Of a stretch of 64,000 nucleotides of DNA, positions 10,195-19,753 are shown in pieces. Both the position numbers and the translations under genes were made by a program. Position 1 is the stretch's first letter; the number at the start of each line of letters is the position of its first letter. The notes beneath the pieces are model-generated. The model had not been told where the DNA came from. It did no database searches and saw nothing but the letters and a program-made list of their open reading frames with translations. Source of the DNA: CAKMZU01 sp965248335. Its GTDB lineage: Bacteria > Pseudomonadota > Gammaproteobacteria > Pseudomonadales > DT-91. The stretch spans positions 124,001 through 188,000 of the forward strand of contig CBDFIY010000002.1 in the NCBI GenBank assembly GCA_965248335.1, read 5' to 3'.

Positions 10195-11546
10195 GCAAGC
10201 TGGGCGTTTTTTCTCTCGCAATGGCTAATAAAACTGCTGACCAGCCAATACGAGAGCACGCCAAAGACAATATGCCCTAAAGATTGACCCAACAGTAATC
10301 CATCGTCACCGTAATAATGGCTACCTATATAGACAAAAGGGATCGTGCCAATCGTCGCTTTGGCCCAATTTATGACCGTTGAGTAGTGTGGTTTTCCCAT
10401 GTTATTAAAAAAAGCATTGCTTACGAAAGTGATACCTACAAACATAAATGCTAAGCAAAGATAATCGCAAAAAAGTAAAATTAAACCTTTTGAATCCCCC
10501 GTTGCTCTAAATATGTCGATTATGAAGTTAGCGCCAGCATTTAAAATCAGCCACATAATAATGACGTAGCTAACGATAAATAAATAAGAAAATCGTATGG
10601 TTTGTTTGATCCGCTCATAATTTGCAGCGCCTAAGTTTTGCCCAATAATAGGCCCGATAGCACCGGATAAGGCAAACACCACCGCAAACGCGACAGGAAT
10701 TATTCGACCAATAATTGAAAATCCGGATACGGCTTCATCGCCATAATTCGCCATTTTATAGACAATATAAGCATTGCCTGCAGGCGTTGCGAAATTTGTC
10801 AGTACGGCGGGTACTACTAGTGGAAGCAATTTTTTTATACCCGAAGGGATATAAGAAAGAGGTATCTTAACAATAAAGTGATACTTGAATAGAAGAAGGG
10901 ATAGTGCGATTAAAAACATGCATACGATAGAAATTGCTGAGGCAATGGCTGCACCTTTGACACCTAATTCAAAATAAAAAATAAACAGGGGGTCTAACAA
11001 TCCGTTTATCAGGCTCCCTCCTAAGGTAACGTACATAGACGAATGTGCCGCCCCCAAGCCTCTTAGCGCAGCACTAAAGCACAATGCGAGCCCCAAGAAA
11101 GGAATCACAGGAACAACAATCTGCAGATATTGTTCAGCGTAGATTGCAGTGAGACCTTTTGCATCAAGTAGCATTAAGATTTCATCGGTGAAGGGATAAA
11201 TAAGGCTTGTAATGATGACCGTCATGACCAGCGTAAAAAAACTGGCTACCATGAACTCTTCTTTCGCTTTGCGGTATTTTTTTTCGCCTATAAGCCGGGC
11301 TAGAACAATCCCTGTTCCAATTGACAGCCCAATACAAAAAGACGTTGTGAAAAAGGTAACAGAGCCTGCAAAGCCAACAGCGGCAGCAAGCTCGGACTGC
11401 CCTAAAATACTAAGGAAAAACATATCAATAAAATCAACAAGGAAGATGCCAATTAAGCCAACTGTGCCCGTTAATGACATCTTTAAAACATGTTTAGGTA
11501 TGGATCCTTCAGTAAATAATGAGCGAGTTGATAGAGGTTTGGGCAT
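10188..11546 (-). CDS. MATE family multidrug/Na+ exporter
   Basis: This 452-residue polytopic membrane protein shows about twelve hydrophobic segments. It has the internal two-fold pattern of MATE exporters, including GTVGLIGIFLVDFIDMFFLS near the N-terminus and ALSGAIGPIIGQNLGA in the second half, which corresponds to the conserved G-x-x-x-G-Q-N-x-G-A motif. MATE proteins export cationic drugs or metabolites in exchange for H+ or Na+; the substrate cannot be read from sequence. It is transcribed towards the Pil-Chp operon, with a 7-base overlap of the two 3' ends, and no intervening terminator is apparent. No gene-specific partner lies beside it. Confidence 0.88.
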   Translation of the reverse strand: MPKPLSTRSLFTEGSIPKHVLKMSLTGTVGLIGIFLVDFIDMFFLSILGQSELAAAVGFAGSVTFFTTSFCIGLSIGTGIVLARLIGEKKYRKAKEEFMVASFFTLVMTVIITSLIYPFTDEILMLLDAKGLTAIYAEQYLQIVVPVIPFLGLALCFSAALRGLGAAHSSMYVTLGGSLINGLLDPLFIFYFELGVKGAAIASAISIVCMFLIALSLLLFKYHFIVKIPLSYIPSGIKKLLPLVVPAVLTNFATPAGNAYIVYKMANYGDEAVSGFSIIGRIIPVAFAVVFALSGAIGPIIGQNLGAANYERIKQTIRFSYLFIVSYVIIMWLILNAGANFIIDIFRATGDSKGLILLFCDYLCLAFMFVGITFVSNAFFNNMGKPHYSTVINWAKATIGTIPFVYIGSHYYGDDGLLLGQSLGHIVFGVLSYWLVSSFISHCERKNAQLAH

Positions 11547-11866
11547 AAGAGAAATAACACGCGTTTAGAAAAATAATGACTTTCGAATGATATAGGTAAT
11601 GTCTATCTATGGCTTTCAATTTCTTGAGTCTTATATCTGAAGTGATATTAAGAGGCTGTGGTATTCTGACGGTGAGGTTTAGTACAGCCTATTTTTCGGC
11701 TTCAGTAAGGTTTGTATTGCGGGTTTCGTTAGGGTAGTTGAATTGTTGTTACGATTTTTTCGTTGCTGTAGCCGCAAGCAGAATATTAGAACAGGAAAAA
11801 TGTTCTGAGCGGGTACGTGTTGTCGGTGACAAAGTGATAGAAGTCTTGATAGACTAAACCGTTTAC
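11547..11866. other. Intergenic region between divergent MATE gene and gmk
   Basis: About 320 bases that must hold the promoters for the leftward MATE gene and the rightward gmk-rpoZ-spoT group. I see no open frame, tRNA-like cloverleaf, strong palindrome or convincing -35/-10 pair in it. Confidence 0.5.
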
Positions 11867-11884
11867 ATGGGTATAGAGATTGCT

Positions 11885-12508
11885 ATGTGTGCGAGTCAAA
11901 GGAAAGCAACGCTTTTTGTTATTTCTGCGCCATCAGGTGCGGGTAAAACCAGCTTGGTGAAGGCATTAACGGCTGATGATCAAGGCCTACTTGTATCCAT
12001 TTCGCATACGACACGCACAAAGCGAGACAGTGAAGTAGATGGGAAGGACTACCATTTTATTGATGAAGCTGCTTTCTTGGGTATGCTTGGGCAGGATGCT
12101 TTCCTTGAGCAAGCCTGTGTTTTTGATAATCATTATGGCACGTCAAAGGCATGGGTTGAGGGAACGCTCGCTAAGGGTGTAGATGTTATCTTGGAAATTG
12201 ACTGGCAAGGCGCGCAGCAAGTCGCTGGAAGAATCGATTGCGTGATGATTTTTATTATTCCTCCGTCGATAGAGGTGTTACAGCAGCGGCTTAAAAACCG
12301 TTCAGAGGATAGCGATGACATCATTCGTCGCCGTATGGAAAAAGCAAAAGATGAAATTTCTCACTTTGATGCATCAGATTATCTTGTCGTTAATGATGAG
12401 TTCGATAAGGCATTGCTGTCGCTGAAGTCAATTGTGTCGGCTGAGCGTTGCCGAACCAATATCCAGAAAGCTGGCCAGCAGACTTTGATAGAAAACCTAT
12501 TGAAATAA
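11885..12508 (+). CDS. gmk: Guanylate kinase
   Basis: Converts GMP and ATP to GDP and ADP, feeding GTP synthesis and the ppGpp pathway. The P-loop is SAPSGAGKTS at residues 14-23 of the chosen 207-residue form, close to the family's usual length. The GMP-binding stretch follows with SISHTTRTKRDSEVDGKDYHF, including the conserved R-x-x-E-x-x-G-x-x-Y pattern, and ILEIDWQGAQQV is the Walker B-like segment. I prefer the ATG at 11885 because TAGAG lies about 7 bases upstream and the N-terminus then matches other Gmk proteins. An in-frame ATG at 11867 would add six residues. It is followed by rpoZ and spoT, the standard gammaproteobacterial order. Confidence 0.96.
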   Translation: MCASQRKATLFVISAPSGAGKTSLVKALTADDQGLLVSISHTTRTKRDSEVDGKDYHFIDEAAFLGMLGQDAFLEQACVFDNHYGTSKAWVEGTLAKGVDVILEIDWQGAQQVAGRIDCVMIFIIPPSIEVLQQRLKNRSEDSDDIIRRRMEKAKDEISHFDASDYLVVNDEFDKALLSLKSIVSAERCRTNIQKAGQQTLIENLLK

Positions 12509-12600
12509 CCCGTTGTGCACATTTTTCGAACGTTGTGAGTAGCAACATGGCAAGCTTTGACGTACAATTATCTTTTGCTTCACGTATTTTGGGTTGTTTT

Positions 12601-12843
12601 ATGGCGAGAATCACCGTTGAAGATTGTTTAGATAAAGTTGACAATCGTTTTGAACTGATCATTGTGGCTTCAAAAAGGGCGCGCCAAATCGCAACAGGTG
12701 GACATATGCCGCTTGTTCCTGAAGAAGGCGATAAACCAACCGTGATTGCTTTGCGTGAAATTGAGCATGGACTTGTCACCGTTGACGGTATAGAAAAAAC
12801 GGAAGAGGAAGTTGACGGCATTTCCGCAAGCAGCTTTATTTGA
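12601..12843 (+). CDS. rpoZ: RNA polymerase omega subunit
   Basis: This 80-residue protein begins MARITVEDCLDKVDNRFELI and continues with VASKRARQIATGG, the signature of omega. Omega helps assemble the beta' subunit and forms part of the ppGpp-binding site on RNA polymerase. The open frame extends 51 codons upstream, but the ATG at 12601 gives the conserved N-terminus. The position between gmk and spoT is the usual one and makes functional sense, because omega and SpoT both act in the stringent response. It is slightly shorter than the 91-residue E. coli protein at its variable C-terminus. Confidence 0.96.
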   Translation: MARITVEDCLDKVDNRFELIIVASKRARQIATGGHMPLVPEEGDKPTVIALREIEHGLVTVDGIEKTEEEVDGISASSFI

Positions 12844-12862
12844 TCGCCTTTCATCTATTCTT

Positions 12863-12900
12863 AGGCTATCAACGCTTATTTTTGAGCTAGCCTCTTTTCG
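12863..12900 (+). terminator. Possible weak terminator or attenuator between rpoZ and spoT
   Basis: AGGCTA (12863-12868) can pair with TAGCCT (12888-12893), and CTTTTC follows. The stem is only 6 bp with a long loop, so this is at most a weak or partial terminator in an operon that usually reads through. Confidence 0.25.
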
Positions 12901-12921
12901 GTTCAGGAAGGGGTAAATGCT

Positions 12922-15051
12922 ATGTTGTCTATTCTCGATCTCTCGAAAAAAATTACTCTCTACTTAACAACTGAACAAGTTCTTCAGGTTAAACGCGCCT
13001 ACTATTATGCTGAACAGGCGCATGATAGGCAAATTCGCCGTAGCGGTGAGCCCTATGTTACCCACCCTTTAGCCGTTGCCTATATTCTTGCAGATATGCG
13101 TATGGATCATGAGAGCCTTCAGGCTGCCATGCTGCATGATGTTATTGAAGATACAGGCATTTCTAAAGAAGCGCTGATTCAACAGTTTGGCGAATCGGTG
13201 GCTAATCTTGTCGATGGCGTAAGCAAGCTCACACAAATAGAATTCACCTCTCACGCAGAAGCTCAAGCAGAAAATTTCCAGAAAATGGCCATGGCTATGG
13301 CTAATGATATTCGAGTTATCCTCGTCAAACTTGCTGATAGATTACACAATATGCGCACTATAGGTGTGCTTAAGCCTGAAAAGCGTCGGCGTATAAGCAA
13401 GGAAACATTAGAAATTTATTCGCCTATTGCTAACCGCTTAGGCATGAATAGCATTCGCATGGAGCTTGAGGATTTATGCTTCTTTGGGATTTATCCCATG
13501 CGCGCATCAAGAATTCTTGCTGCACTCAACAGCATTAGAGGAACACGGGAGACACTCGTTGAAAAAAGCCGTGTCATTATCGAAGAGCACCTTGCAGCTG
13601 AAGGCATTAAAGTTAGAGTGTTTGGTCGAGAAAAACATTTATTGAGCATTTATCAAAAAATGAAAAGCTCTCGCAAATCTTTCAAAGAAATTATGGATGT
13701 CTTTGGTTTCCGTGTGATCGTTGATAACGTGGATACCTGCTACCGCAGCTTAGGTGCAATGCATGCATTATTTAAACCTGTGCCTGGTCAATTTAAAGAT
13801 TATATCGCCATTCCTAAGTCGAATGGTTATCAATCGTTACACACTATATTGATAGGCCGGCACGGCATACCGATTGAGGTACAAATCCGCACGGAAGAAA
13901 TGGAAGGCATGGCAAATAATGGCATTGCTGCGCATTGGCTTTACAAGCAAGGTAATGATTTTTCAGAACCTGTGTCACGCAGTCATAATCGTGCAAGGCA
14001 ATGGGTACAAGGCCTACTCGAAATGCAAGAGCGTACGGGGAACTCGCTTGAATTCATTGAAAACGTAAAAATAGATTTGTTTCCTGATGAGGTCTATGTT
14101 TTTACACCGAAAGGTAAAATACTGGAGTTGCCTAATGGCGCAACGGCCGTTGATTTTGCGTATGCGTTGCATACTGAGCTCGGAAGCCAATGTGTTGGCT
14201 GCTATATTAATCGCCGTTTATCTTCGTTATCAGAGCCCCTGCAAAGTGGTCAAACTGTCGATATAATCACCAGTGTGAACAGTCAGCCTAACCCTGTTTG
14301 GCTAGATTTTGTAGTAACAGGAAAAGCACGGAGCAGCATTCGACATATATTGAAGAACCAGCAAGCGCAGCAATCGATAGAACTCGGCAAGCAGCTGCTA
14401 GAAAAAGCACTATCAGGCTTTGACGCTAATATCGAAACCTTAGATAAGCAAGCGGTGAAGCAGCTATTACAAGCTATGCAGGCAACGTCTTTAGATGCGA
14501 TTTATGAAGAGATAGGCATAGGTAACCGAGTCGCCTATTTAACCGCTAAGCAGCTTTTACCTGACAATGAATCGCTACCTGCTGAGCCAGATAGCTCAGG
14601 CAAGCCTTTAATGATTAAAGGTACGGAAGGCATGCTAATAAAATATGCGAAATGTTGTCATCCCTTGCCGGGTGATGCCATTTTAGGACATTTTCACATA
14701 GGCCGTGGCGTGATTGTTCATACTAGTCAGTGCGTGCAGGTTAGAGAAGTAAAGCGGAAAAAATTAAAGATTTTAGAGTTGGCCTGGAATGATCAGGTGG
14801 AGGGAGAGTTTGTTGTGCCAGTGAGTGTTGAGATACGGCATCAGCGAGGTCTTATTGCTACTCTTGCGACTAAAATCAATAGCCTTGATACAAACATTGA
14901 AAGTATTAATGTCGTCGATATTGATGCGTTTAATAGCCGAGTGGATATGAATATCAGTGTGAAAGATCGTATTCATTTGGCCCGTATTTTGAGGCATATC
15001 AAAAACATCAAATCGGTCACGAAAGTGAGCCGTGTCAAAGTGACCAATTAA
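12922..15051 (+). CDS. spoT: Bifunctional (p)ppGpp synthetase/hydrolase SpoT
   Basis: A 709-residue RelA/SpoT homologue. The N-terminal HD hydrolase retains its metal ligands: His48 in YVTHPL, His72-Asp73 in MLHDVIED and Asp139 in LADRLHNMR. It should therefore degrade ppGpp, unlike RelA. The synthetase domain has FKDYIAIPKSNGYQSLHT and EVQIRTEEMEGMANNGIAAHW. A TGS domain follows (VFTPKGKILELPNGATAVDFAYALH), then a conserved Cys region (KYAKCCHPLPGD) and a C-terminal ACT domain (about 635-705). It controls the stringent response to amino-acid, carbon and fatty-acid starvation. AAGGGG lies upstream of the ATG. It is followed after 17 bases by ridA, as in many gammaproteobacteria. Confidence 0.96.
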   Translation: MLSILDLSKKITLYLTTEQVLQVKRAYYYAEQAHDRQIRRSGEPYVTHPLAVAYILADMRMDHESLQAAMLHDVIEDTGISKEALIQQFGESVANLVDGVSKLTQIEFTSHAEAQAENFQKMAMAMANDIRVILVKLADRLHNMRTIGVLKPEKRRRISKETLEIYSPIANRLGMNSIRMELEDLCFFGIYPMRASRILAALNSIRGTRETLVEKSRVIIEEHLAAEGIKVRVFGREKHLLSIYQKMKSSRKSFKEIMDVFGFRVIVDNVDTCYRSLGAMHALFKPVPGQFKDYIAIPKSNGYQSLHTILIGRHGIPIEVQIRTEEMEGMANNGIAAHWLYKQGNDFSEPVSRSHNRARQWVQGLLEMQERTGNSLEFIENVKIDLFPDEVYVFTPKGKILELPNGATAVDFAYALHTELGSQCVGCYINRRLSSLSEPLQSGQTVDIITSVNSQPNPVWLDFVVTGKARSSIRHILKNQQAQQSIELGKQLLEKALSGFDANIETLDKQAVKQLLQAMQATSLDAIYEEIGIGNRVAYLTAKQLLPDNESLPAEPDSSGKPLMIKGTEGMLIKYAKCCHPLPGDAILGHFHIGRGVIVHTSQCVQVREVKRKKLKILELAWNDQVEGEFVVPVSVEIRHQRGLIATLATKINSLDTNIESINVVDIDAFNSRVDMNISVKDRIHLARILRHIKNIKSVTKVSRVKVTN

Positions 15052-15068
15052 CCTAAAAGGTTTAGATT

Positions 15069-15455
15069 ATGTCTTTAACGGCGATTCAAACTGAGCAGGC
15101 CCCTTCTGCTCTCGGCCCTTATTCACAAGCCATCAGGGCCGGAGATATGATTTATCTTTCAGGTCAAATCCCGCTGGAAGCAGCCAGTATGCAGTTGATT
15201 GAAGGTGATATAAGCGCGCAAACCCAGCAGGTTTTTAAGAACCTACAAGCCATTGCAGAGGCGGCGGGTAGCCATTTGGCACAAGCAGTCAAGATTAATA
15301 TTTCCTTGACCAACCTTGCAGACTTTGATGCGGTGAATGCCGTCATGAAGCAGTTTTTTAAAGAACCCTACCCCGCAAGAGCCTGTGTTCAGGTCGCCGC
15401 TTTACCAAAAGCAGTAGATGTTGAAATCGAAGCGATTTTATATTCACCCAGTTAA
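15069..15455 (+). CDS. ridA: RidA enamine/imine deaminase
   Basis: A 128-residue member of the YjgF/YER057c/UK114 family, full length. RidA hydrolyses reactive 2-aminoacrylate and related imines formed by PLP enzymes, releasing ammonia and the keto acid. Visible signatures are ALGPYSQAI near the N-terminus, IYLSGQIPL, and the C-terminal YPARACVQVAALPKAVDVEIEA, which contains the substrate-binding Arg and the Glu near the end. The downstream position after spoT is conserved in many proteobacteria. CCTAAAAGG precedes the start at good spacing. Confidence 0.95.
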   Translation: MSLTAIQTEQAPSALGPYSQAIRAGDMIYLSGQIPLEAASMQLIEGDISAQTQQVFKNLQAIAEAAGSHLAQAVKINISLTNLADFDAVNAVMKQFFKEPYPARACVQVAALPKAVDVEIEAILYSPS

Positions 15456-15482
15456 CGTTTTTATAAGCCATTTAAAATAATA

Positions 15483-16172
15483 ATGATTTATTTGATTTTA
15501 GGGATAGCCTTTTTAAGCCTTGCTTTGCTGCCTAACTGGTGGGTTAAGTCAGTAATAAAAAAGAGCAATGATGAAAGGGATGATATTAAAGGCTCGGGGG
15601 AGGACTTTGCTCGCCACCTTATTCATCGTTTAGGAATGGATGATTCCGTACAGGTGCAGGGGTCAAGCCTTCCTGACCATTATGATCCTGCAAAAAAAAC
15701 CGTTTACCTGTCACAATCACATTGCCAAAAAAAATCGCTGACAGCCGTGGTTATCGCGGCGCATGAAGTTGGCCATGCTATGCAAGATTATCAGCATTAC
15801 AAATGGTTTGATCGACGTGTGCGGTTTGCTAAATTAGTCTATTGGGTGGGAATGATTGCACCGGTCGCCCTAGCTCTGGCTCCATTGTTGTTGTTATTAA
15901 CAAAATCTCCTTTGCTTTCAGCGGCTATGTTGGGTTTGGGTGTATTATCGATTTTTTTGCAAACGCTTTTTCATCTACTGACATTACCCGTTGAATTAGA
16001 TGCGAGTTTTAATAAAGCATTGCCTTTGTTGCTCGATGGGGGCTATTTACCAAAAAGCCAAGACTACCGAACAGCAAAAACCTTGCTGCGGGCAGCAGCT
16101 TTTACTTATATTGCTCAATCATTATTTAATTTGTTAAACGTTGCCTACTGGATACGGCTGTTAAAACGCTAA
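15483..16172 (+). CDS. Membrane zinc metallopeptidase, YugP-like
   Basis: This 229-residue protein matches the YugP-type (Zn_peptidase_2) family: an N-terminal membrane segment, a short soluble stretch, the zinc motif HEVGH at residues 94-98, two or three further hydrophobic segments and a late LPVELDAS motif. The acidic residue of that motif is the likely third zinc ligand. The substrates of this family are not established, and a role in membrane protein turnover is only inferred. It starts 27 bases after ridA on the same strand and may be read through from the spoT-ridA transcript. Length and motif order are normal, so it appears intact. Confidence 0.85.
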   Translation: MIYLILGIAFLSLALLPNWWVKSVIKKSNDERDDIKGSGEDFARHLIHRLGMDDSVQVQGSSLPDHYDPAKKTVYLSQSHCQKKSLTAVVIAAHEVGHAMQDYQHYKWFDRRVRFAKLVYWVGMIAPVALALAPLLLLLTKSPLLSAAMLGLGVLSIFLQTLFHLLTLPVELDASFNKALPLLLDGGYLPKSQDYRTAKTLLRAAAFTYIAQSLFNLLNVAYWIRLLKR

Positions 16173-16221
16173 TATACGCGTTAAATGACTTTAAAAAATC
16201 AAATAAAAATAAGATATTGCC

Positions 16222-17727
16222 GTGGCCGCAAGATATTCATTTATTTCCTATGCACCTTTAGTGCCTGCATTGATTTGCTATATTGCTTTTACCCATTACT
16301 TTTATGGGCAAATTGGCGATGATGGCTATATTTATTTTCGGTATGTGGCGCGTGCCATTGATGGCTATTTTGGTAGCTGGTCAGATCAAGTAGCACCGGC
16401 TGAGGGGTATTCTTCACCCTTGTGGTTTTTGCTGCTCACCTTTTTCGCCAAGCTGGGATTGAATGTAGCCGTGACGGCTAAATCTCTAGGGGTATTATTT
16501 AGCGCGTTGGCATTAGTGGGGACATCACTTTTGAGTAGGGCATTAGGGGCTTCCCGCTTTTCTGCTGGCGTTGCTTGTTTTCTGTTAAGTATTAATGCGG
16601 GGTTTTATTATTGGTCCACAGCAGGGCTTGAGACACCTTTCTATATTGCGTTGATGGTTTTTGTCGCATTATCGTTAGTTACCGAAAGGTATGTACTTTT
16701 AATGCTTGCGCTGGTAAGCGTGGCTCGCCCAGAAGGCCCATTTTTAATGATAGCACTGCTGATTAGTTATCAACTGGTAGCGGTACGCCGTTTATCTAAA
16801 ACGTCATGCTGCCTCGTTTGCGTACCTTTTCTTGCTTGGTTTATCTGGCGACTCACCATGTATGAGCTGCCTTTACCTAATACCTTCTACGCTAAAGCGA
16901 CAGGCAATCTTGCTGAGCAAATAATAAGGGGCTTTATTTACTGTGCGCCAATTTTATTGCTCTGGCTATCGTGTTGGTTTGTTTGGCTGAAGCAGTCTGA
17001 TAAAAAGATAATGATCGTTTTAGGTGTAGCCAGTTGGTTAATGGCGCTGATTGTTGTTGGTGGCGGTGACTGGATGCTACATTTTCGGTTATTGCTACCT
17101 GTGCTGCCTCTGCTGTTTGCAGTGATAGTGGCTCAGTGGAATTCACAGATGAAGATAAAAACAACAATACTTTTTATAAGTTTGCTACCGTTATCACTAC
17201 TTTGTGTGTTCCCTAAAGATATGCAGCTCGCTTTTTTAGGCCAAAGTTTAGACAAAAAATTGTATCAGGAAGGCACGATGACACACCAATCGAAAGCCTT
17301 GGCGCAAGTGATTAAGCAGCGTTATGTCGAGGATGATCTGCTCATTGCGGTTAATCATGCTGGCGCATTGCCTTATTGGCTTAATGATGCAGATTTCATC
17401 GATATGGTCGGGTTGAATAATAAAATGATTGCGCAAGCAGCAGGGCAAATGCATCAAAAATATGATGTCGATTATGTGTTTAAAAAGAAGCCCGATTTGA
17501 TTGTGCTGAATACACGCGTTAAGCCGTTTACTAATAATGCAGTTTATCACCCTGGCTATTGGCAAGGTGAAACAGCACTGGTGAATGATGCCCGATTTTA
17601 TGCCCATTACCGTTATGCGGGTATCAGTCAACATTGGCAATGGCGGATTCAGCAGCCTTTTGTTTGGCTTTACTCCGGATTCTCGGACTCCTGGATTTTG
17701 GTTTTTGAACGAATCAAACCGTCATAA
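16222..17727 (+). CDS. GT-C fold membrane glycosyltransferase-like protein
   Basis: A 501-residue polytopic protein with about ten hydrophobic segments. After the first transmembrane segment comes GQIGDDGYIYFRYVARAIDG, with Asp33-Asp34. This matches the acidic first-loop motif of GT-C glycosyltransferases that use lipid-linked sugar donors, in a form often seen as DDAYISFRYARN. The C-terminal ~150 residues are soluble and probably periplasmic. The sugar and acceptor cannot be determined. The next gene, 6 bases downstream, encodes an O-antigen ligase-like protein, so the pair probably decorates or assembles a surface polysaccharide. The only suitable start is a GTG at 16222 with a weak ribosome-binding site. 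I do not recognise a specific gene name. Confidence 0.72.
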   Translation: MAARYSFISYAPLVPALICYIAFTHYFYGQIGDDGYIYFRYVARAIDGYFGSWSDQVAPAEGYSSPLWFLLLTFFAKLGLNVAVTAKSLGVLFSALALVGTSLLSRALGASRFSAGVACFLLSINAGFYYWSTAGLETPFYIALMVFVALSLVTERYVLLMLALVSVARPEGPFLMIALLISYQLVAVRRLSKTSCCLVCVPFLAWFIWRLTMYELPLPNTFYAKATGNLAEQIIRGFIYCAPILLLWLSCWFVWLKQSDKKIMIVLGVASWLMALIVVGGGDWMLHFRLLLPVLPLLFAVIVAQWNSQMKIKTTILFISLLPLSLLCVFPKDMQLAFLGQSLDKKLYQEGTMTHQSKALAQVIKQRYVEDDLLIAVNHAGALPYWLNDADFIDMVGLNNKMIAQAAGQMHQKYDVDYVFKKKPDLIVLNTRVKPFTNNAVYHPGYWQGETALVNDARFYAHYRYAGISQHWQWRIQQPFVWLYSGFSDSWILVFERIKPS

Positions 17728-17733
17728 GGGAAT

Positions 17734-19050
17734 ATGTTAATGATTGATCAGCTAAACCATCTTTCGTTGATGCGGTTTCGTATTATCCGAGCTGCACTGA
17801 TGACTTTTATCGCAACGATTCCTTTTTATGTAACCGGTGTTAATTACCTTGCTTACTATTTAGGTTTTCTGCTTAGTTTTGTCGTTATCGCTGATTTGGC
17901 TTTATCAAAAAAAACAATCGCTTTTAGTAAGCAGCTTTTTAATCAAAGGCCCATTGTTGCGCTGATGTTGTTAGGGTGGATTATCAGCTCAATAGTGTCG
18001 TTAGCATGGGTCTGGTTTGATGATGCGTCCTCAACAAGGCAATTAGTAACGAGTTTTTTACGCCATTTATACGATCTGAATATTTTGGCATTTGTCATCG
18101 TGCTGTCTCGGCTGATTTTTATTAAAGTTATTAAAGGGCGGGATGTGTTTATCTCATTAGCCTTAGGCTTTATGTGCATGATAGCTATTCAGGTCTTTAT
18201 GTATCATGGCCTGCCGATTGCTGCTGACCTTTGGTTTTCTGAGCCGCCTTTTGGACCACATATTAGAGATCAGGGGAATCTTGCCTGTGTGGTAGCGGTA
18301 AGTTTTGCTGCATGGTTTTTGACGGATAAGAAAAAGGCATCAATAAAGTTGGTAATGATCGGATGCTTGTTTTTGATCGGCTTTAGCTTTGTTATTTGGT
18401 CTGGTGGTCGCATGGCTATGTCAGCGACAGCGATAACACTTTTTTTTCTTGCGCTTTTACACCTTTTTTCTACGCGTGAAAAACGATTTTTACGGCTTTT
18501 CGTCTTACTTGTTTTGATGGGGTGCGGATTTCTGATTGCTGAGAAGTTCAGTGTTTACCCTTGGAATGGCGTGACGCGTATATTTGCCGATACGCCACAG
18601 GCAGCAACGATTGATTTGAGTCAGGCGCAGGCCATAAATCAGCTGACGACTGGGCGGCTTCAGATGTGGACGATGTCAGTAGATGCCATGCTAGAAAGCC
18701 CATGGTTTGGGCTTGGCCCTTACGGTTATTTTTTTATCCCAGAGCGCGTTTATGACGATCAACCGCATAACTTCATCATCCAGTTTTTGGTTGAATGGGG
18801 GGGCGTGGGTGCGAGCTTGATGCTTTTACTCATGCTGGTTTTTGCGTGGAGTCTGACCAAGCAAGTGGTAAGGATGCGGAAAGTGCCAGACGTTGATTTG
18901 GTGATGGCGGCTTCTGTCATTTGTGTTTTGACTTTGCACGGGCTAACAGGCGGGACATATTTTAAAATCCAACCCCTTACCTGTTTAGCCGTGGCTTTTT
19001 CTGTTGTGGTTGCAGAGATTTATCGCACCAAGCTGAAATCGCCTCAGTAG
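17734..19050 (+). CDS. O-antigen ligase/polymerase-like membrane protein (Wzy/WaaL)
   Basis: A 438-residue protein with about eleven hydrophobic segments. The central SGGRMAMSATAITLF and the later GRLQMWTMSVDAMLESPWFG plus GPYGYF and DQPHNFIIQFLVEWG reproduce the O-antigen ligase domain signature. In that family an Arg and a His in a large periplasmic loop take part in transferring polysaccharide from undecaprenyl pyrophosphate to an acceptor. WaaL-type ligases, Wzy polymerases and pilin glycosyl ligases share this domain, so the acceptor is open. AAGGGA lies before two closely spaced ATGs (17734 and 17740). It forms a likely two-gene operon with the upstream GT-C protein. Confidence 0.8.
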   Translation: MLMIDQLNHLSLMRFRIIRAALMTFIATIPFYVTGVNYLAYYLGFLLSFVVIADLALSKKTIAFSKQLFNQRPIVALMLLGWIISSIVSLAWVWFDDASSTRQLVTSFLRHLYDLNILAFVIVLSRLIFIKVIKGRDVFISLALGFMCMIAIQVFMYHGLPIAADLWFSEPPFGPHIRDQGNLACVVAVSFAAWFLTDKKKASIKLVMIGCLFLIGFSFVIWSGGRMAMSATAITLFFLALLHLFSTREKRFLRLFVLLVLMGCGFLIAEKFSVYPWNGVTRIFADTPQAATIDLSQAQAINQLTTGRLQMWTMSVDAMLESPWFGLGPYGYFFIPERVYDDQPHNFIIQFLVEWGGVGASLMLLLMLVFAWSLTKQVVRMRKVPDVDLVMAASVICVLTLHGLTGGTYFKIQPLTCLAVAFSVVVAEIYRTKLKSPQ

Positions 19051-19664
19051 TTTTTACAGGACATATTTGTTTTAACGTTGATTTCTTGTATGTCGCCATT
19101 CTGTGCGGGGAAACCTTTAAATAAGCCTTTAACCAAATCAGGAAAGACCGGTGCAATGAAAGGGCATAAGTTCTTACTGATCACCTTAGAGGTATATAGC
19201 TGACGAATGTTTTTTGAGTTAAGACTTTTTGCGTCGAAGATTTCAATGGAAAGAACATGATTATATTCTTCATACGCGACAGTAGTCATTCCCATCATCG
19301 CATATCCAGGTGTTGGGTAACCTGGGATGATGAGCGAATACTGGTTAAAACTGTCATAGCCATAGATAGGTGTTGACACAATTTTCGTGCTGCCCGTGTC
19401 GATGCCATAGTTGATCACAGCAACCATTTTTGCAGCTTTTAATGAGTTTACCGTTTTAAACCCATGCTGATTGAGGCCTTCTTCTATGTAAGGTTTAAAG
19501 GTTTTAAATTCTAGCGAATCGTTGGTTTCTTTATGTGCTGAGACAACATAGATTGTATCCCCTGGTGTGAAGACCGTTTCATTATAGGTGATGCGATTCA
19601 TGCGCATGTAAGAGGTGCATCCTGCAATCCAAATTAGTGCGATTAGAAAAAAATATTTTTTCAT
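19044..19664 (-). CDS. Outer-membrane-type lipoprotein, DUF4136-like
   Basis: The chosen start at 19664 gives a 206-residue protein beginning MKKYFFLIALIWIAGCTSY, a clear signal peptide with lipobox IAGC and lipidated Cys16. An AGAGAAGA ribosome-binding site precedes this ATG; the longer open frame upstream would bury the signal sequence. The mature part resembles DUF4136-type lipoproteins, with an early segment about a linear path (KPYIEEGLNQHGFKTV) and a central low-complexity PGYPTPGYAMMGM. The function of that family is unknown. Its 3' end overlaps the end of the O-antigen ligase gene by 7 bases, and it is divergent from the GIY-YIG gene. Confidence 0.72.
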   Translation of the reverse strand: MKKYFFLIALIWIAGCTSYMRMNRITYNETVFTPGDTIYVVSAHKETNDSLEFKTFKPYIEEGLNQHGFKTVNSLKAAKMVAVINYGIDTGSTKIVSTPIYGYDSFNQYSLIIPGYPTPGYAMMGMTTVAYEEYNHVLSIEIFDAKSLNSKNIRQLYTSKVISKNLCPFIAPVFPDLVKGLFKGFPAQNGDIQEINVKTNMSCKNY

Positions 19665-19753
19665 AAATCTTCTCTGTGGCTGCCATAGATGCTTGCAGTG
19701 TAAACAAAGTACACTTATAAAAAAACAATCAAATTGATAATTAAGGATTGTCC

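Noticed and set aside
11867..11884. Upstream ATG as the gmk start
   Set aside because: It lacks a suitably spaced ribosome-binding site and would add residues not typical of Gmk.
12390..12854. 154-codon antisense frame over gmk and rpoZ
   Set aside because: It is antisense to two certain genes and lacks any family-like motif or start signal.
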